64,000 nt of DNA from Porticoccus sp950063125 (lineage in GTDB: Bacteria; Pseudomonadota; Gammaproteobacteria; Pseudomonadales; Porticoccaceae): the NCBI RefSeq assembly GCF_963973895.1, contig NZ_CAXBBF010000001.1; one strand, 5' to 3'. Shown here piece by piece: positions 32,755 to 41,994 of the stretch (position 1 is its first letter; each line of letters begins with the position of its first letter). Both the position numbers and the translations under genes were made by a program. Under the pieces are notes generated by a model, which saw only the letters and a program-made list of their open reading frames with translations, made no database searches and was not told the DNA's origin.

Positions 32755-34182
32755 ATGACGGGTGAACAAGAGCCGGAAAAAAAAGCCGGCAACCGGTCCT
32801 CAGAAGAAGTTATCCGGGTTCTTGATCTCTATGAAACGAGAGAAAAAATTCAGACCCGTCAGCTTCCCGGATTCTATCGAAACCTGCAGCGTTGGACATG
32901 GTTGCCGATGCTCAGCGCCTATTTTCTGCTTCCCTGGATAAATCTGGATGGCCGTCAGGCCATCTGGTTTGATCTGCCGACGCGGCAGTTCCATATTTTC
33001 TGGATCACCTTCTGGCCTCAGGACTTCATGCTGTTGGCCTGGGCACTGATTATCTCCGCCTTTGCCCTGTTTACGGTGACAGTTTTAGTCGGCAGGGTAT
33101 GGTGCGGGTTTTCCTGTCCCCAGACTGTCTGGACCATGATCTTCATGTACATTGAAGACTGGTGTGAGGGCGACAGGAACCAGCGCATCAAATTGGATAA
33201 AGCACCATGGAGTCGCCAGAAAATTCTGCGCCGGGGCAGCAAGTTATTCTTGTGGGGTTTGGTGGCGTTTGTTACCGGGTTGACGTTCGTGGGTTATTTT
33301 AATCCGATTCGACAACTGGTTCCCGAACTCTTTACGCTCTCAGCACATCCGGCGGCCGTCTTCTGGACGTTTTTTTTCTCGGTGATGACCTACATGAATG
33401 CAGGGTTTCTCCGGGAACAGGTCTGTAAGTACATGTGCCCCTACGCCCGATTTCAGTCGGTCATGTTTGATCAGGATACCCTGCTGGTTTCCTATGATGA
33501 GAAGCGGGGAGAACCCCGTGGTGCCCGACGAAAAGACGAGGATTATCGGGCAGCAGGGAAGGGTGACTGTGTTGATTGTTCGCTTTGCGTACAGGTCTGC
33601 CCCACGGGCATTGATATCCGCGATGGGCTTCAATACGAGTGCATAGATTGTGGTCTTTGTATTGATGCCTGTAACACGGTCATGGACAAAATGGGTTACG
33701 AGCCGGGCCTGATTCGTTTTACCACGGAACACGCCATGGAATATGGCAAGACCAGCATTCTGCGACCCCGTTTTATCGGTTATGCCGTCGCATTGGCCCT
33801 AATGGTCTCAGCATTCGGTTATACCATCATGACGCGTATCCCGCTGGGTGTGGATGTTCTTCGCGACCGAAATGTTCTCTATCGTGAAACCGCCCTAGGG
33901 TTGGTCGAAAATATCTATACCCTGAAAATCAACAATATGGATACGCGTGACCACAGTTATAGTATTCGGGTTACCGGGGACTATCCGTTCAATTATCTCG
34001 GCAAGGAAGTGGTCAGTGTCAAGGAAGGTGAAGTATTGAGTATGCCGGTCAGAATCGAGCTTGATCCGGGTCTGATGGATGTTCCCAATACGGATGTTAT
34101 CTTTGTTGTCGAGGCGACTGACGATGCGGGTATTCATGCACGACAGGAAAACCGATTTATCGGACCACGCTTGCAGCGCTAG
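32755..34182 (+). CDS. ccoG: cytochrome c oxidase accessory protein CcoG (Cu(II) reductase)
   Basis: 475 aa. About five membrane helices, FSCPQTVW and CKYMCPYARFQSVMF motifs, and two ferredoxin-type clusters (CVDCSLCVQVCP, CIDCGLCIDAC). A C-terminal Ig-like periplasmic domain follows. CcoG/RdxA/FixG reduces copper for the assembly of cbb3 oxidase. It lies 35 bp after ccoP and begins ccoGHIS. Confidence 0.96.
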   Translation: MTGEQEPEKKAGNRSSEEVIRVLDLYETREKIQTRQLPGFYRNLQRWTWLPMLSAYFLLPWINLDGRQAIWFDLPTRQFHIFWITFWPQDFMLLAWALIISAFALFTVTVLVGRVWCGFSCPQTVWTMIFMYIEDWCEGDRNQRIKLDKAPWSRQKILRRGSKLFLWGLVAFVTGLTFVGYFNPIRQLVPELFTLSAHPAAVFWTFFFSVMTYMNAGFLREQVCKYMCPYARFQSVMFDQDTLLVSYDEKRGEPRGARRKDEDYRAAGKGDCVDCSLCVQVCPTGIDIRDGLQYECIDCGLCIDACNTVMDKMGYEPGLIRFTTEHAMEYGKTSILRPRFIGYAVALALMVSAFGYTIMTRIPLGVDVLRDRNVLYRETALGLVENIYTLKINNMDTRDHSYSIRVTGDYPFNYLGKEVVSVKEGEVLSMPVRIELDPGLMDVPNTDVIFVVEATDDAGIHARQENRFIGPRLQR

Positions 34183-34250
34183 GTATTTTTTCAGGCAGTA
34201 TTTTCCGACAGTGTGTACCTAATCCACAATTCAGTCACGAGGACATAGTC

Positions 34251-34760
34251 TTGCCACTTTCAACCGACAGCAACAGCCCCCCCTGGTATCGTCAATTCTG
34301 GCCCTGGTTCCTCATTGCGCTACCGGGCACGGTTGTGGTTGCCAGCCTGGTGATGGTCTATATCGCTTTTTCGGGGGCCGATAGCCTGGTCGTTGACAAC
34401 TACTATCGTGACGGGCTCGCTATCAATCAGGTGCTGGAACAGGACCGACGTGCCGAGGAGTTAGGACTTTCTGCCGCATTGCGCCTGGATGCCACCAGTG
34501 GTGAATTACTTTTGACCATTGATGCAGCCCACCCGCTACCCGAACAACTTGCGCTGTTATTGTTTCATCCAATAGATTCAAAGCGTGATCTCGAATTGGT
34601 ATTGACTCAGATAACTCGTGGCCACTACCGCACCGATCTTGAGCAGCAACTGCAATCACGTTACTACCTGCGGGTACTTCCCGAGCCCGGTAGGGAGTGG
34701 CGGTTGATCGGCGAGCTGGATTTTGCAACTGCAGATCAGATTATCCTGAGGGCGGAATGA
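34251..34760 (+). CDS. ccoH: FixH family protein CcoH
   Basis: 169 aa. TTG start with GAGG eight bases upstream. One N-terminal membrane helix (WFLIALPGTVVVASLVMVYI) then the FixH pattern DNYYRDGLAINQ. It is an assembly factor of cbb3 oxidase, anchored in the inner membrane and facing the periplasm. Its TGA overlaps the ccoI ATG (ATGA), so translation is coupled. Confidence 0.92.
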   Translation: MPLSTDSNSPPWYRQFWPWFLIALPGTVVVASLVMVYIAFSGADSLVVDNYYRDGLAINQVLEQDRRAEELGLSAALRLDATSGELLLTIDAAHPLPEQLALLLFHPIDSKRDLELVLTQITRGHYRTDLEQQLQSRYYLRVLPEPGREWRLIGELDFATADQIILRAE

Positions 34761-37201
34761 CGCCACAATCCTGTTATCACTGTGGATTGCCAGTTCCCGC
34801 CGGTACTGAGTGGACACTGGAGATACAGGGGGAGCCAAGGGCTATGTGTTGTCCTGGCTGCCTGGCCGTTGCCACAGCTATCTGTGATGGTGGGTTGGCG
34901 CGCTTTTACCAATATCGTACGAAGAACGCTATTCGTCCGGAAGCCCCGGAGCAGGCATCGCTGGCAGTTTATGATTTGCCTGAGGTACAAGCTGATTACG
35001 TAGAGACTGTCGATGACAGCCAACGACAGATTCGACTATTGATAGGGGGGATTACCTGTACTGCCTGTGCCTGGCTGATCGAGAATCACCTGAGTAAATT
35101 GCCGGGGGTGATTGATGTGCGGGTTAATGTTACCAGTCATCGAGCACTCATTACCTGGAACCCCGAATCACTGAAGCTCAGTGAACTATTGGAAGAACTA
35201 AAGCAAATCGGCTATGACCCTCGCCCTGTCAGTGATGAGGCTATACGCCAGCTGCGGGACCAGGAAAACCGGCGTTTTCTGCAACGATTGGGTATTGCCG
35301 GATTGGGTATGATGCAGGCTGGGATGGTGGCCATTGGTCTTTACGCGGGCGCTTTTCAGGGAATGGAACCCGAGTGGCAAAATTACCTGCGATGGGTCAG
35401 CTTTATTATTGCCCTGCCGGTGGTTTTATTCTCGGCATATCCTTTCTTCAGAGCTGCCTGGTACAGCCTTCGTCAAGGCCATCTGATCATGGATGTCCCG
35501 GTCTCCCTGGCGATTATCCTCGGTTTTTCAGCCAGCTGTTGGGCCACTGTGACTCGAACGGGCGAAGTCTATTTTGATTCTATCGCGATGTTCACGTTTT
35601 TTTTGCTGCTGGGGCGATACTTCGAGATGCGGGTTCGCCATCGCAATGACATGCAGGCAGAATCACTCGGCCAACTGCTGCCGGTAACAGCCAGACGATT
35701 GAAAGGCACTAAAGAGGAGACGATTCCAGTTAAGTTGCTGTTGCCTGGGAACCTGATTCGCGTTGCTGCGGGTGAAACCATTCCCTGTGATGGCGAGATT
35801 ACCGAGGGTGTCAGCAGCGTGGTCGAAGCTGTTCTCACTGGCGAACAGATGCCGGTAGGTAAATCCCCCGGTGATGTGGTGTCTGCGGGAACTGTCAACA
35901 GCGAGAATCCCTTGCTGATCAGGGTGTCTGCCGTTGGTCATCAAACCCGTTTGTCGGCCATATTACAGCTGGTTGAAAAGGCGCGCAGTGATAAACCGGC
36001 GGCGGTTGCGATGGCCGATCGGGTGGCGGGTTATTTTGTTGCTGCTGTGTTGATCATATCTGCCCTGGTGGCCTTCTGGTGGTGGCAGCACCAACCGGAA
36101 GAAGCCATTTGGGTGGTGCTCTCTGTTCTGGTTGTTACCTGTCCGTGCGCGTTATCCCTGGCAACACCCGCTGCTATCGCGGTGGCAACTGGCGAGTTGC
36201 GTCAGCGCGGTTTTCTGATCAGTAGAAGTCGGATGCTGGAGGTTTTGTCACAAGTCGACCGGATTGTTTTTGATAAAACAGGCACGTTGACACTGGGCGA
36301 TCTGAGTGTCGTAAAGGTGATCGCACTGGGCGATAACAAAGAAACTGATCTGCTGGCTATCGCTGCGACCCTGGAGCAGGATTCCAGGCATCCCATTGCC
36401 CGGGCTTTTGCCGGCATAGAGGTAACTGAGAGGGGAACTGACGTTGTCCAGGAAGTCGGATCGGGCATTTCCGCTAGGATTGAGGCGAACCGCTTTGCTA
36501 TCGGTCAGCCGGATTATATCAGCAGGTTGTTTGGTCTTCCCATGCCTGCTATGCCACCAGTTGATGCAGGCCAGTTACCACTTCTTTTGGCGGAACAGTC
36601 CCGGCCACTGGCCTGGATTATTTTACAGGATCAGTTGCGCTCGGGTGCGGCGTCTGCCATTCAGCAGCTGACAGCGCAGGGGCTGGAGACAGTTTTACTG
36701 AGTGGTGATCGTGTTGCAGCGGTTGAAAATATGGCGACCAAGCTGGGTATTCAGCAGTGGTTCGGGCAGCAGAGCCCAGCGGCAAAACTCGATTGGGTCA
36801 ACCGCTGTCAGCAGGCCGGGCACCGGGTGCTGATGGTCGGTGATGGTATCAATGATGTTCCTGTACTGAGTGGTGCCGATGCCTCAGTGGCACTGGGTGA
36901 TGCCAGTGACTTCGCCAGAATCCATGCTGACAGTATTTTGCTATCGGGCAACCTCAATACATTGCCGGAAGTGATCGGTCTTGCCAGACGGACACGCCAG
37001 ATCATTCGTCAGAATCTCACTTGGGCATTACTCTATAATCTCCTGGCATTGCCGCTGGCTGCTGCGGGAATGATTCCTCCCTGGGCGGCCGCGATTGGTA
37101 TGTCTGCCAGCTCGTTGTTGGTTGTGGGTAATGCCCTGCGGCTGAGTCGACGTGGCGACGTACCTGGGATGTGCTCACAACAGCCTTGTTTTGCCACGTG
37201 A
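34757..37201 (+). CDS. ccoI: copper-translocating P-type ATPase CcoI (FixI)
   Basis: 814 aa from the ATG at 34757, chosen for the 4-bp overlap with ccoH. An N-terminal Cys-rich part (CYHCGLPV, CCPGCLAVA) precedes the heavy-metal domain with GGITCTACAW, about eight helices, the ion site TCPCALSLATP, the phosphorylation motif DKTGTLTLG and GDGINDVPVL. CopA2/FixI-type pumps export Cu(I) for insertion into cbb3 oxidase. Followed by ccoS 40 bp later. Confidence 0.97.
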   Translation: MTPQSCYHCGLPVPAGTEWTLEIQGEPRAMCCPGCLAVATAICDGGLARFYQYRTKNAIRPEAPEQASLAVYDLPEVQADYVETVDDSQRQIRLLIGGITCTACAWLIENHLSKLPGVIDVRVNVTSHRALITWNPESLKLSELLEELKQIGYDPRPVSDEAIRQLRDQENRRFLQRLGIAGLGMMQAGMVAIGLYAGAFQGMEPEWQNYLRWVSFIIALPVVLFSAYPFFRAAWYSLRQGHLIMDVPVSLAIILGFSASCWATVTRTGEVYFDSIAMFTFFLLLGRYFEMRVRHRNDMQAESLGQLLPVTARRLKGTKEETIPVKLLLPGNLIRVAAGETIPCDGEITEGVSSVVEAVLTGEQMPVGKSPGDVVSAGTVNSENPLLIRVSAVGHQTRLSAILQLVEKARSDKPAAVAMADRVAGYFVAAVLIISALVAFWWWQHQPEEAIWVVLSVLVVTCPCALSLATPAAIAVATGELRQRGFLISRSRMLEVLSQVDRIVFDKTGTLTLGDLSVVKVIALGDNKETDLLAIAATLEQDSRHPIARAFAGIEVTERGTDVVQEVGSGISARIEANRFAIGQPDYISRLFGLPMPAMPPVDAGQLPLLLAEQSRPLAWIILQDQLRSGAASAIQQLTAQGLETVLLSGDRVAAVENMATKLGIQQWFGQQSPAAKLDWVNRCQQAGHRVLMVGDGINDVPVLSGADASVALGDASDFARIHADSILLSGNLNTLPEVIGLARRTRQIIRQNLTWALLYNLLALPLAAAGMIPPWAAAIGMSASSLLVVGNALRLSRRGDVPGMCSQQPCFAT

Positions 37202-37241
37202 CGATGACCGATACTCTTCCTCTTTGGCAGGTTATAACCCA

Positions 37242-37460
37242 ATGACCAGTTTGTATTTGCTGATCCCTGTGTCCCTGATTTTTTGTGCGTTGGCGATATG
37301 GTTTTTTTTCTGGGCGGTAAACAGTGGCCAGTATGATGACCTCGATGGGGAGGGTGAGAGAATACTGTTTGACGATGAGATTGATGAATCTGTTGGCGCC
37401 GATGTCGAAGCTCGTCCCCGTCAATCTGAAGACCCGCCACCCCCAAAGAGCCGAGACTAA
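37242..37460 (+). CDS. ccoS: cbb3 oxidase assembly protein CcoS
   Basis: 72 aa. MTSLYLLIPVSLIFCALAIW is one membrane helix, then FFFWAVNSGQYDDLDGEGER, the signature of CcoS, and an acidic Pro-rich tail. It is needed for cofactor insertion into the oxidase. The start at 37242 is the family start; 4 bp separate it from the next gene. Confidence 0.95.
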   Translation: MTSLYLLIPVSLIFCALAIWFFFWAVNSGQYDDLDGEGERILFDDEIDESVGADVEARPRQSEDPPPPKSRD

Positions 37461-37463
37461 TTA

Positions 37464-38198
37464 ATGTTTGAATTTGACAGTATGCCCATACTGGCGATGC
37501 TGGTTATTGGTTTGATGGGTGCCGGACACTGTATTGGTATGTGTGGTGGTATTGTCGCCGCACTGGGTTTTGCCACCGATGATCAACGTAGTCGCTGGCC
37601 AACCCTCCTAAGCTACAACCTGGGTCGAATTACGTCTTATGGGCTAATCGGTGCGCTGGTTGGTCTGCTGGGGTTGTTTGGGCGTGAATACCTGTCTCTG
37701 GGACCTTCGCTGCGTATTTTTGCAGGGGTGCTGCTTATTCTGATGGGGTTATATCTGGCGGGTTGGTGGCACTTCCTGTCCTGGCTTGAGCGTGGCGGGC
37801 AACATGCCTGGCGCCATATCCAGCCTTTCGCTACCAGGTTGTTCCGCGTACGCACGGTTGGCAGGGCCTTTCTGTTTGGTATGTTATGGGGTTGGTTACC
37901 CTGTGGCCTGGTGTATTCGGCACTGGCTTACGCCGCTGCCACTGCTCACCCCGTGTCGAGTGCACTATCCATGATGGCGTTCGGCCTGGGTACGTTGCCG
38001 GTCATGCTGGCCGGGGGTGTTTTCTCCAGTCAGCTAAAGCGGTGGTTGCAGGTTCGTGCTTTGAGAACAGCCATGGGGATGATAGTCATCGTCTTTGGTG
38101 CATGGACCCTCTGGAATGCGATGGCCCATAATCATCAACGGGAGGTGACTTCTGAACAAAATGATGGGGTCAGTGCTCATCAGCACATGCACCATTGA
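37464..38198 (+). CDS. SafE/TauE-like (UreH/DsbD-type) membrane transporter
   Basis: 244 aa, six helices. Motifs GHCIGMCGGIVAALG and WLPCGLVYSALAYAA are the paired Cys-containing half-repeats of this family; the C terminus carries QHMHH. The gene regularly follows ccoS in gammaproteobacteria and is thought to move copper or reducing equivalents for oxidase assembly; this is context inference. It lies 3 bp after ccoS and is probably the last gene of the transcript. Confidence 0.85.
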   Translation: MFEFDSMPILAMLVIGLMGAGHCIGMCGGIVAALGFATDDQRSRWPTLLSYNLGRITSYGLIGALVGLLGLFGREYLSLGPSLRIFAGVLLILMGLYLAGWWHFLSWLERGGQHAWRHIQPFATRLFRVRTVGRAFLFGMLWGWLPCGLVYSALAYAAATAHPVSSALSMMAFGLGTLPVMLAGGVFSSQLKRWLQVRALRTAMGMIVIVFGAWTLWNAMAHNHQREVTSEQNDGVSAHQHMHH

Positions 38199-38222
38199 CC
38201 GTGGTAGGTGTTATAAGGGTTA

Positions 38223-38236
38223 TTGATTTCGATCAA
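38223..38236. promoter_or_regulatory. second FNR/Anr box
   Basis: TTGATTTCGATCAA is a perfect TTGAT-N4-ATCAA site, 102 bp before the Yip1-like gene and 25 bp after the previous stop. GTATAAAA lies downstream at about 38259. It suggests oxygen-dependent control of the Yip1-like gene. Confidence 0.75.
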
Positions 38237-38337
38237 TGCCAACGGTTTGATTTAAGAGGTATAAAAACAGGTGTTTTATAATAGACTATATATCTGTTGG
38301 CCGATTGTTAGGTTTAAATAAGAAAAACGGGGATTTT

Positions 38338-38937
38338 ATGCTAGGTCACATTGCCGGGTTACTCTACGATCCACAATCCGAGTGGAAGAAAATTGCTGCG
38401 CTGTCCGATGAGACAATCAAGCGCATGGCTATTTATTTTATATTTCTGGGTATGCTTCCTGCGATCGGGTTTTATATCGGAACAACACAGTTTGGTTGGA
38501 CGATTCTCAATGATCAGCCCACAAGGATTACCGAGGGTAGTGCGATACCCTTGATCATTCTGTTTTACTTTGCCCTAATGGGTGCGCTGGTATTTATTGG
38601 CTGGATGATTGCCTGGATGTCGAAAACCTACAATAGCGAATCTAGCCCGTTGAAAGGATTTGTGTTTATGGGGCTCTGTTGTAGCCCGGTTTTTCTGGCA
38701 GGTATTTTCGCGGTTTATCCCATCTGGTGGTTGGATCTCCTGCTTGCTATTGCCGCCTGCAGTTATGCGATTCGGTTGATGTACCTGGGGATTCCCGATG
38801 TGATGAATGTGCCGGAGGACCAGGGTTTTCTCTATGCCAGTGCGATTTTTGCTGTTTCCCTTGTGTATGTGGTAGTCGTTCTGGTAGCTACCGTTTTGCT
38901 TTGGGAATATGTCGCGGCACCTGTTTTTACTGATTGA
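38338..38937 (+). CDS. Yip1-family inner-membrane protein
   Basis: 199 aa from the ATG at 38338, with GGGGA upstream. It starts MLGHIAGLLYDPQSEWKKIA, typical of bacterial Yip1/DUF1282 proteins such as YohC, and has about five helices (MAIYFIFLGMLPAIGFYI, LIILFYFALMGALVFIGWMI and others). Function unknown; reported members are inner-membrane proteins. The FNR box upstream puts it in the low-oxygen regulon, next to the oxidase assembly genes. Confidence 0.85.
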   Translation: MLGHIAGLLYDPQSEWKKIAALSDETIKRMAIYFIFLGMLPAIGFYIGTTQFGWTILNDQPTRITEGSAIPLIILFYFALMGALVFIGWMIAWMSKTYNSESSPLKGFVFMGLCCSPVFLAGIFAVYPIWWLDLLLAIAACSYAIRLMYLGIPDVMNVPEDQGFLYASAIFAVSLVYVVVVLVATVLLWEYVAAPVFTD

Positions 38938-38953
38938 GAACAAGGCCTTATAG

Positions 38954-38978
38954 AAACCGGGCATAAGCCCGGTTTTTT
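38954..38978 (+). terminator. terminator of the Yip1-like gene
   Basis: Arms AAACCGGGC / GCCCGGTTT, loop ATAA, six T, 17 bp after the stop. Confidence 0.9.
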
Positions 38979-39023
38979 GTCAGAGTTTTTTCTCGGTCAG
39001 TCGTTGATAGCGGGGTTGCGGGG

Positions 39024-39755
39024 TTACTTGCAATCGGTTGTGGAAAGCCAGAGCACACCTTTATTTGGACTGAGATAGGAATATTGTCGATAGGTGGAAT
39101 TAAAAATGTCCCAGTGGTGTTCAGTCATGGCGGGCATATGTCGACGCATCTGGCGTATATCGTGCCGGGAAGCCCGGCTGATGGATAACCGTCGACGGCA
39201 TTTTTCGAGATCAATCAGTGCGACTTCAATTTCGCCACCACCTTTTCTATTGTGACGGAAAAAAATGTGTTTGTCGTACAGACAGCCATGTTGCCAGCGA
39301 CCATTGTGGAGTCTCGCCAGAATTTCACCAAGTTTTCGGGAGAGTGCATCGAGTGTTGCTTCTTTCACAGAATCGTCAGTTACCCTCTCCTGCCATGCCT
39401 GAATACTTGAAAATTCAGCCAATTCCCGAGTCGCTAGAATTGCCTGAATTGCCCCCTGGTGAAGGCGCGTTTGCGAAAAGACAACTTCCGGCGTTGATAT
39501 CCCCAGTTTGTTGCACACATTCAGTCGGTGGGTTTCGCGGGCTATGGTGGCATAGCCCAGTGGGTGTCGGAGGCTGCGGCAGGTATGGTCTGTCTGTTTT
39601 TTGATGTAGTAGGTGGCCCCATTAATTTGGCATCGCTGGACACCGCTTATTCCGCCCCGGCGATGGTTCGGTTCTTCAACCCAGGGACCTTCCATTTTCC
39701 ACCAGTAGTCAAAATCACTATCCGTTTGAACATCTCTTGATAACGTATTAATCAT
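39024..39755 (-). CDS. InaA-family lipopolysaccharide kinase-like protein
   Basis: 243 aa. Protein-kinase-like fold of the InaA/WaaP/KdkA group: GGISGVQRCQINGATYYIKK (glycine loop and Lys), PLGYATIARE, the catalytic-loop-like WQHGCLYDKHIFF, and the DFG-like ALIDLEKCRRR. Such enzymes phosphorylate LPS core sugars or respond to weak acids (InaA). Cytosolic, no signal peptide. Alone on its strand; no other LPS gene is near. Confidence 0.85.
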   Translation of the reverse strand: MINTLSRDVQTDSDFDYWWKMEGPWVEEPNHRRGGISGVQRCQINGATYYIKKQTDHTCRSLRHPLGYATIARETHRLNVCNKLGISTPEVVFSQTRLHQGAIQAILATRELAEFSSIQAWQERVTDDSVKEATLDALSRKLGEILARLHNGRWQHGCLYDKHIFFRHNRKGGGEIEVALIDLEKCRRRLSISRASRHDIRQMRRHMPAMTEHHWDIFNSTYRQYSYLSPNKGVLWLSTTDCK

Positions 39756-40041
39756 TATTATTATTCTTTTCTAGATAACCGTGGATGTCATAAAAAGTAC
39801 ACAAAAATAGCTGAAAAAGCAAAACACAGGATTGTGGAAAACATTCTCTTGTTCATGGGCTTGAGTCATTTCAAAAGTGAGTGATCAAACTGATGTTTTT
39901 TGAAGGGTTTTATTTGATTCAATTCCGATTTACTTTGTAGCATGGTTTTTTAGCCGAAACAGGCAATGAGACAGAGTACTTTTGCAAGCTTTGTACAGGC
40001 ATGTATAGATAGATTGCAGGAATGGCTGGAGAGGTAAGTTT

Positions 40042-40425
40042 ATGCGTTTATTACATACCATGTTGCGGGTGGGTGATCTGGATGCCTCCATTCGCTTTTA
40101 TACCGATGTGCTGGGGATGGAACTGCTACGTCGCAAGGATTTCCCCGATGGTCGTTTTACGCTCGCATTTCTGGGTTATGGCGACGAGTCGGCAAATACG
40201 GTTCTTGAGCTCACCCATAACTGGGATACATCCACTTACAATCTCGGTGATGCCTATGGGCATATCGCCATTGGTGTGGAGGATGTCTATGGTGCCTGTG
40301 AGCGAATTCGTTCATCGGGGGGGAAAGTTGTCAGGGAGCCCGGTCCAATGAAGCACGGCTCGACAGTGCTGGCCTTTGTGGAAGATCCGGATGGTTACAA
40401 AATTGAATTGCTGTCAGATGGATGA
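40042..40425 (+). CDS. gloA: lactoylglutathione lyase (glyoxalase I)
   Basis: 127 aa. Starts MRLLHTMLRVGDLDASIRFY; metal ligands are His5, the Glu in VLELTHNWD, His in YGHIAIGV and Glu in YKIELL. It isomerises the methylglyoxal-glutathione hemithioacetal. GGAGAGG lies before the start. The preceding 286 bp hold no gene I can support. Confidence 0.97.
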   Translation: MRLLHTMLRVGDLDASIRFYTDVLGMELLRRKDFPDGRFTLAFLGYGDESANTVLELTHNWDTSTYNLGDAYGHIAIGVEDVYGACERIRSSGGKVVREPGPMKHGSTVLAFVEDPDGYKIELLSDG

Positions 40426-40450
40426 GGTTGTAGAAGATTGATCTGCCCCA

Positions 40451-41188
40451 CTAAAATTCATACTCAATCAGAACCCGCAGCGTATTGTTGGCACTTTTAT
40501 CATTCATGCCAAACAGGAGGCCGGCTTCCCAGTGCAGACTGCGTCTGACGCCAGCCTGTATATTCCCCATTAATACGGGTCCCAGTGCAAGGGTCTGCTC
40601 ATTAACATAGAGCTCCAGTGCGGGTTCAATCCAGCGTGACAGACGATAGCGTGTTTGCAGGCCCAGTGATGATTCAATCTCATCTTCAATGTCTGAGCCC
40701 CATTCCTGGCTGATGATGATGTTGGCAGTGCCGCTCCAGCGTCCCCATTCCTTTTCGGCGAGAATGCCGGTGGAAAACTCCCAGATATTTTCCTTGGCCT
40801 GTTTTTCCAGCTCAAACAGGATACCCCAGTCAGCCCAGTATTCCCCCTGCTCGGTGAGTTGCCATTTGGCTTCCACTTCATAAGCCGCCAGCGAAAAACT
40901 GTCGTTGTCGGCCTTGTCACCCGTCAGATACACCTCACCAAACCAGCGGTCGCCAAAAGCTCGCCCATAGGAAAAGCGATAGAGTTGGCGATGGTCCGGT
41001 TGGTCCGGCTGGTCGTCCTGATAGATTGCACGCCACTCCAGTTCCTGCTCCAGGGCATCCACATAGGGATGGTAGATTTTATCCACGGCATTGCCATCGG
41101 CAAGGGGCATCACCGGGATGGTGAGACAGAATAAAATACCTAACCCTCGTATTGCATAGCCGAGAGGATTTTGGGCGTTGGTGTGCAT
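40451..41188 (-). CDS. putative outer-membrane/envelope protein, last gene of the iron/acyl operon
   Basis: 245 aa from the ATG at 41188, immediately after the FTR1 stop. A signal-peptide-like start (YAIRGLGILFCLTIPVMPLA) is followed by alternating aromatic beta-type strands (QLYRFSYGRAFGDRWFGEVY, YEVEAKWQL, VRRSLHWEAGLLFG) ending in IEYEF, as in outer-membrane beta-barrels with a C-terminal Phe. Family not recognised. Its place after cupredoxin and FTR1 suggests a role in getting the metal or the operon's product across the outer membrane (inference). Confidence 0.7.
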   Translation of the reverse strand: MHTNAQNPLGYAIRGLGILFCLTIPVMPLADGNAVDKIYHPYVDALEQELEWRAIYQDDQPDQPDHRQLYRFSYGRAFGDRWFGEVYLTGDKADNDSFSLAAYEVEAKWQLTEQGEYWADWGILFELEKQAKENIWEFSTGILAEKEWGRWSGTANIIISQEWGSDIEDEIESSLGLQTRYRLSRWIEPALELYVNEQTLALGPVLMGNIQAGVRRSLHWEAGLLFGMNDKSANNTLRVLIEYEF

Positions 41189-41189
41189 G

Positions 41190-41987
41190 CTATTTTTCAC
41201 CCGTATTTTTTCGACGGCTGCGGAAGTGGTTGAGATAACCCAATGTGGCGGAGATGCTGACCAGTAGGAACCCAATACCATAGGCGATTGCCTGAAAAAG
41301 TGATGGGGTGGCTTCATAGCCGACCAGAGCATAGAGCAGATGCCCCGGGATGGAATCCTCCGGTAGCCAAATTGAGCTGTCCCAGAGAACCGGGGAGTAG
41401 GCTACCCAGTCAACCTGGGTCAGCAGGAGGGTTGCCTGAGATGCCATGGTGCCGCCGATCAAGGCCAGCAATAAAATACAGGTGCAGAAAATCCATCTCG
41501 CAGGCAGGCTGAGCAAACCAAAGTACAGCAATACCCCTGCGCTCAGACCAATCCCGGCCCCAATTCCTGCACCGGTAAATGTTGGCTGTACGCTCTCCTG
41601 ATGGTTGAGTATCCCGCCCAGATAAATCACGATTTCGGCACCTTCCCGGCTGAGCGCCAGGGCGACGCAAATGGACATCAGATAGGGCAGAGAATGCCTC
41701 GAAGCCCATAGAGCTGACGTTGAATACAGTCCTATCAATGTCAGCAGGCCGAGAACGGCAATCATTATTCCGGCGATAAGAATTTCCTGGCCAGCATAGT
41801 CCAACCATTCAGAAATCGTGGCCAGGTTGACCGATAGAATGAATGCGCCAATGCCGCCCAATATCATTCCGGTGGCAAACCATCGGGCACTCAGTTGAAG
41901 CTGTCGGGACAGCACCAACAAGATGCTGATCAACAGAGCGGCCTCCAGTATTTCCTGAAGTATCAGTACGACTGAGTTCAGAAACAT
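41190..41987 (-). CDS. FTR1-family iron permease
   Basis: 265 aa, seven membrane helices. The REXXE iron-exchange motif is intact in the middle (LSREGAEIVIYLGG); the N-terminal copy reads QEILE, with Gln in place of Arg. FTR1 permeases take up ferric iron produced by an oxidase, or work with periplasmic P19/cupredoxin partners. The cupredoxin gene is 7 bp upstream. This is the FtrB-FtrC type of arrangement without a separate FtrD or P19. Confidence 0.92.
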   Translation of the reverse strand: MFLNSVVLILQEILEAALLISILLVLSRQLQLSARWFATGMILGGIGAFILSVNLATISEWLDYAGQEILIAGIMIAVLGLLTLIGLYSTSALWASRHSLPYLMSICVALALSREGAEIVIYLGGILNHQESVQPTFTGAGIGAGIGLSAGVLLYFGLLSLPARWIFCTCILLLALIGGTMASQATLLLTQVDWVAYSPVLWDSSIWLPEDSIPGHLLYALVGYEATPSLFQAIAYGIGFLLVSISATLGYLNHFRSRRKNTGEK

Positions 41988-41994
41988 AAGCGTC

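Noticed and set aside
39966..40037. A 23-codon frame (MRQSTFASFVQACIDRLQEW and so on) ending 4 bp before gloA
   Set aside because: Well placed for a leader peptide, but no ribosome site and no family; too weak to report as a gene.
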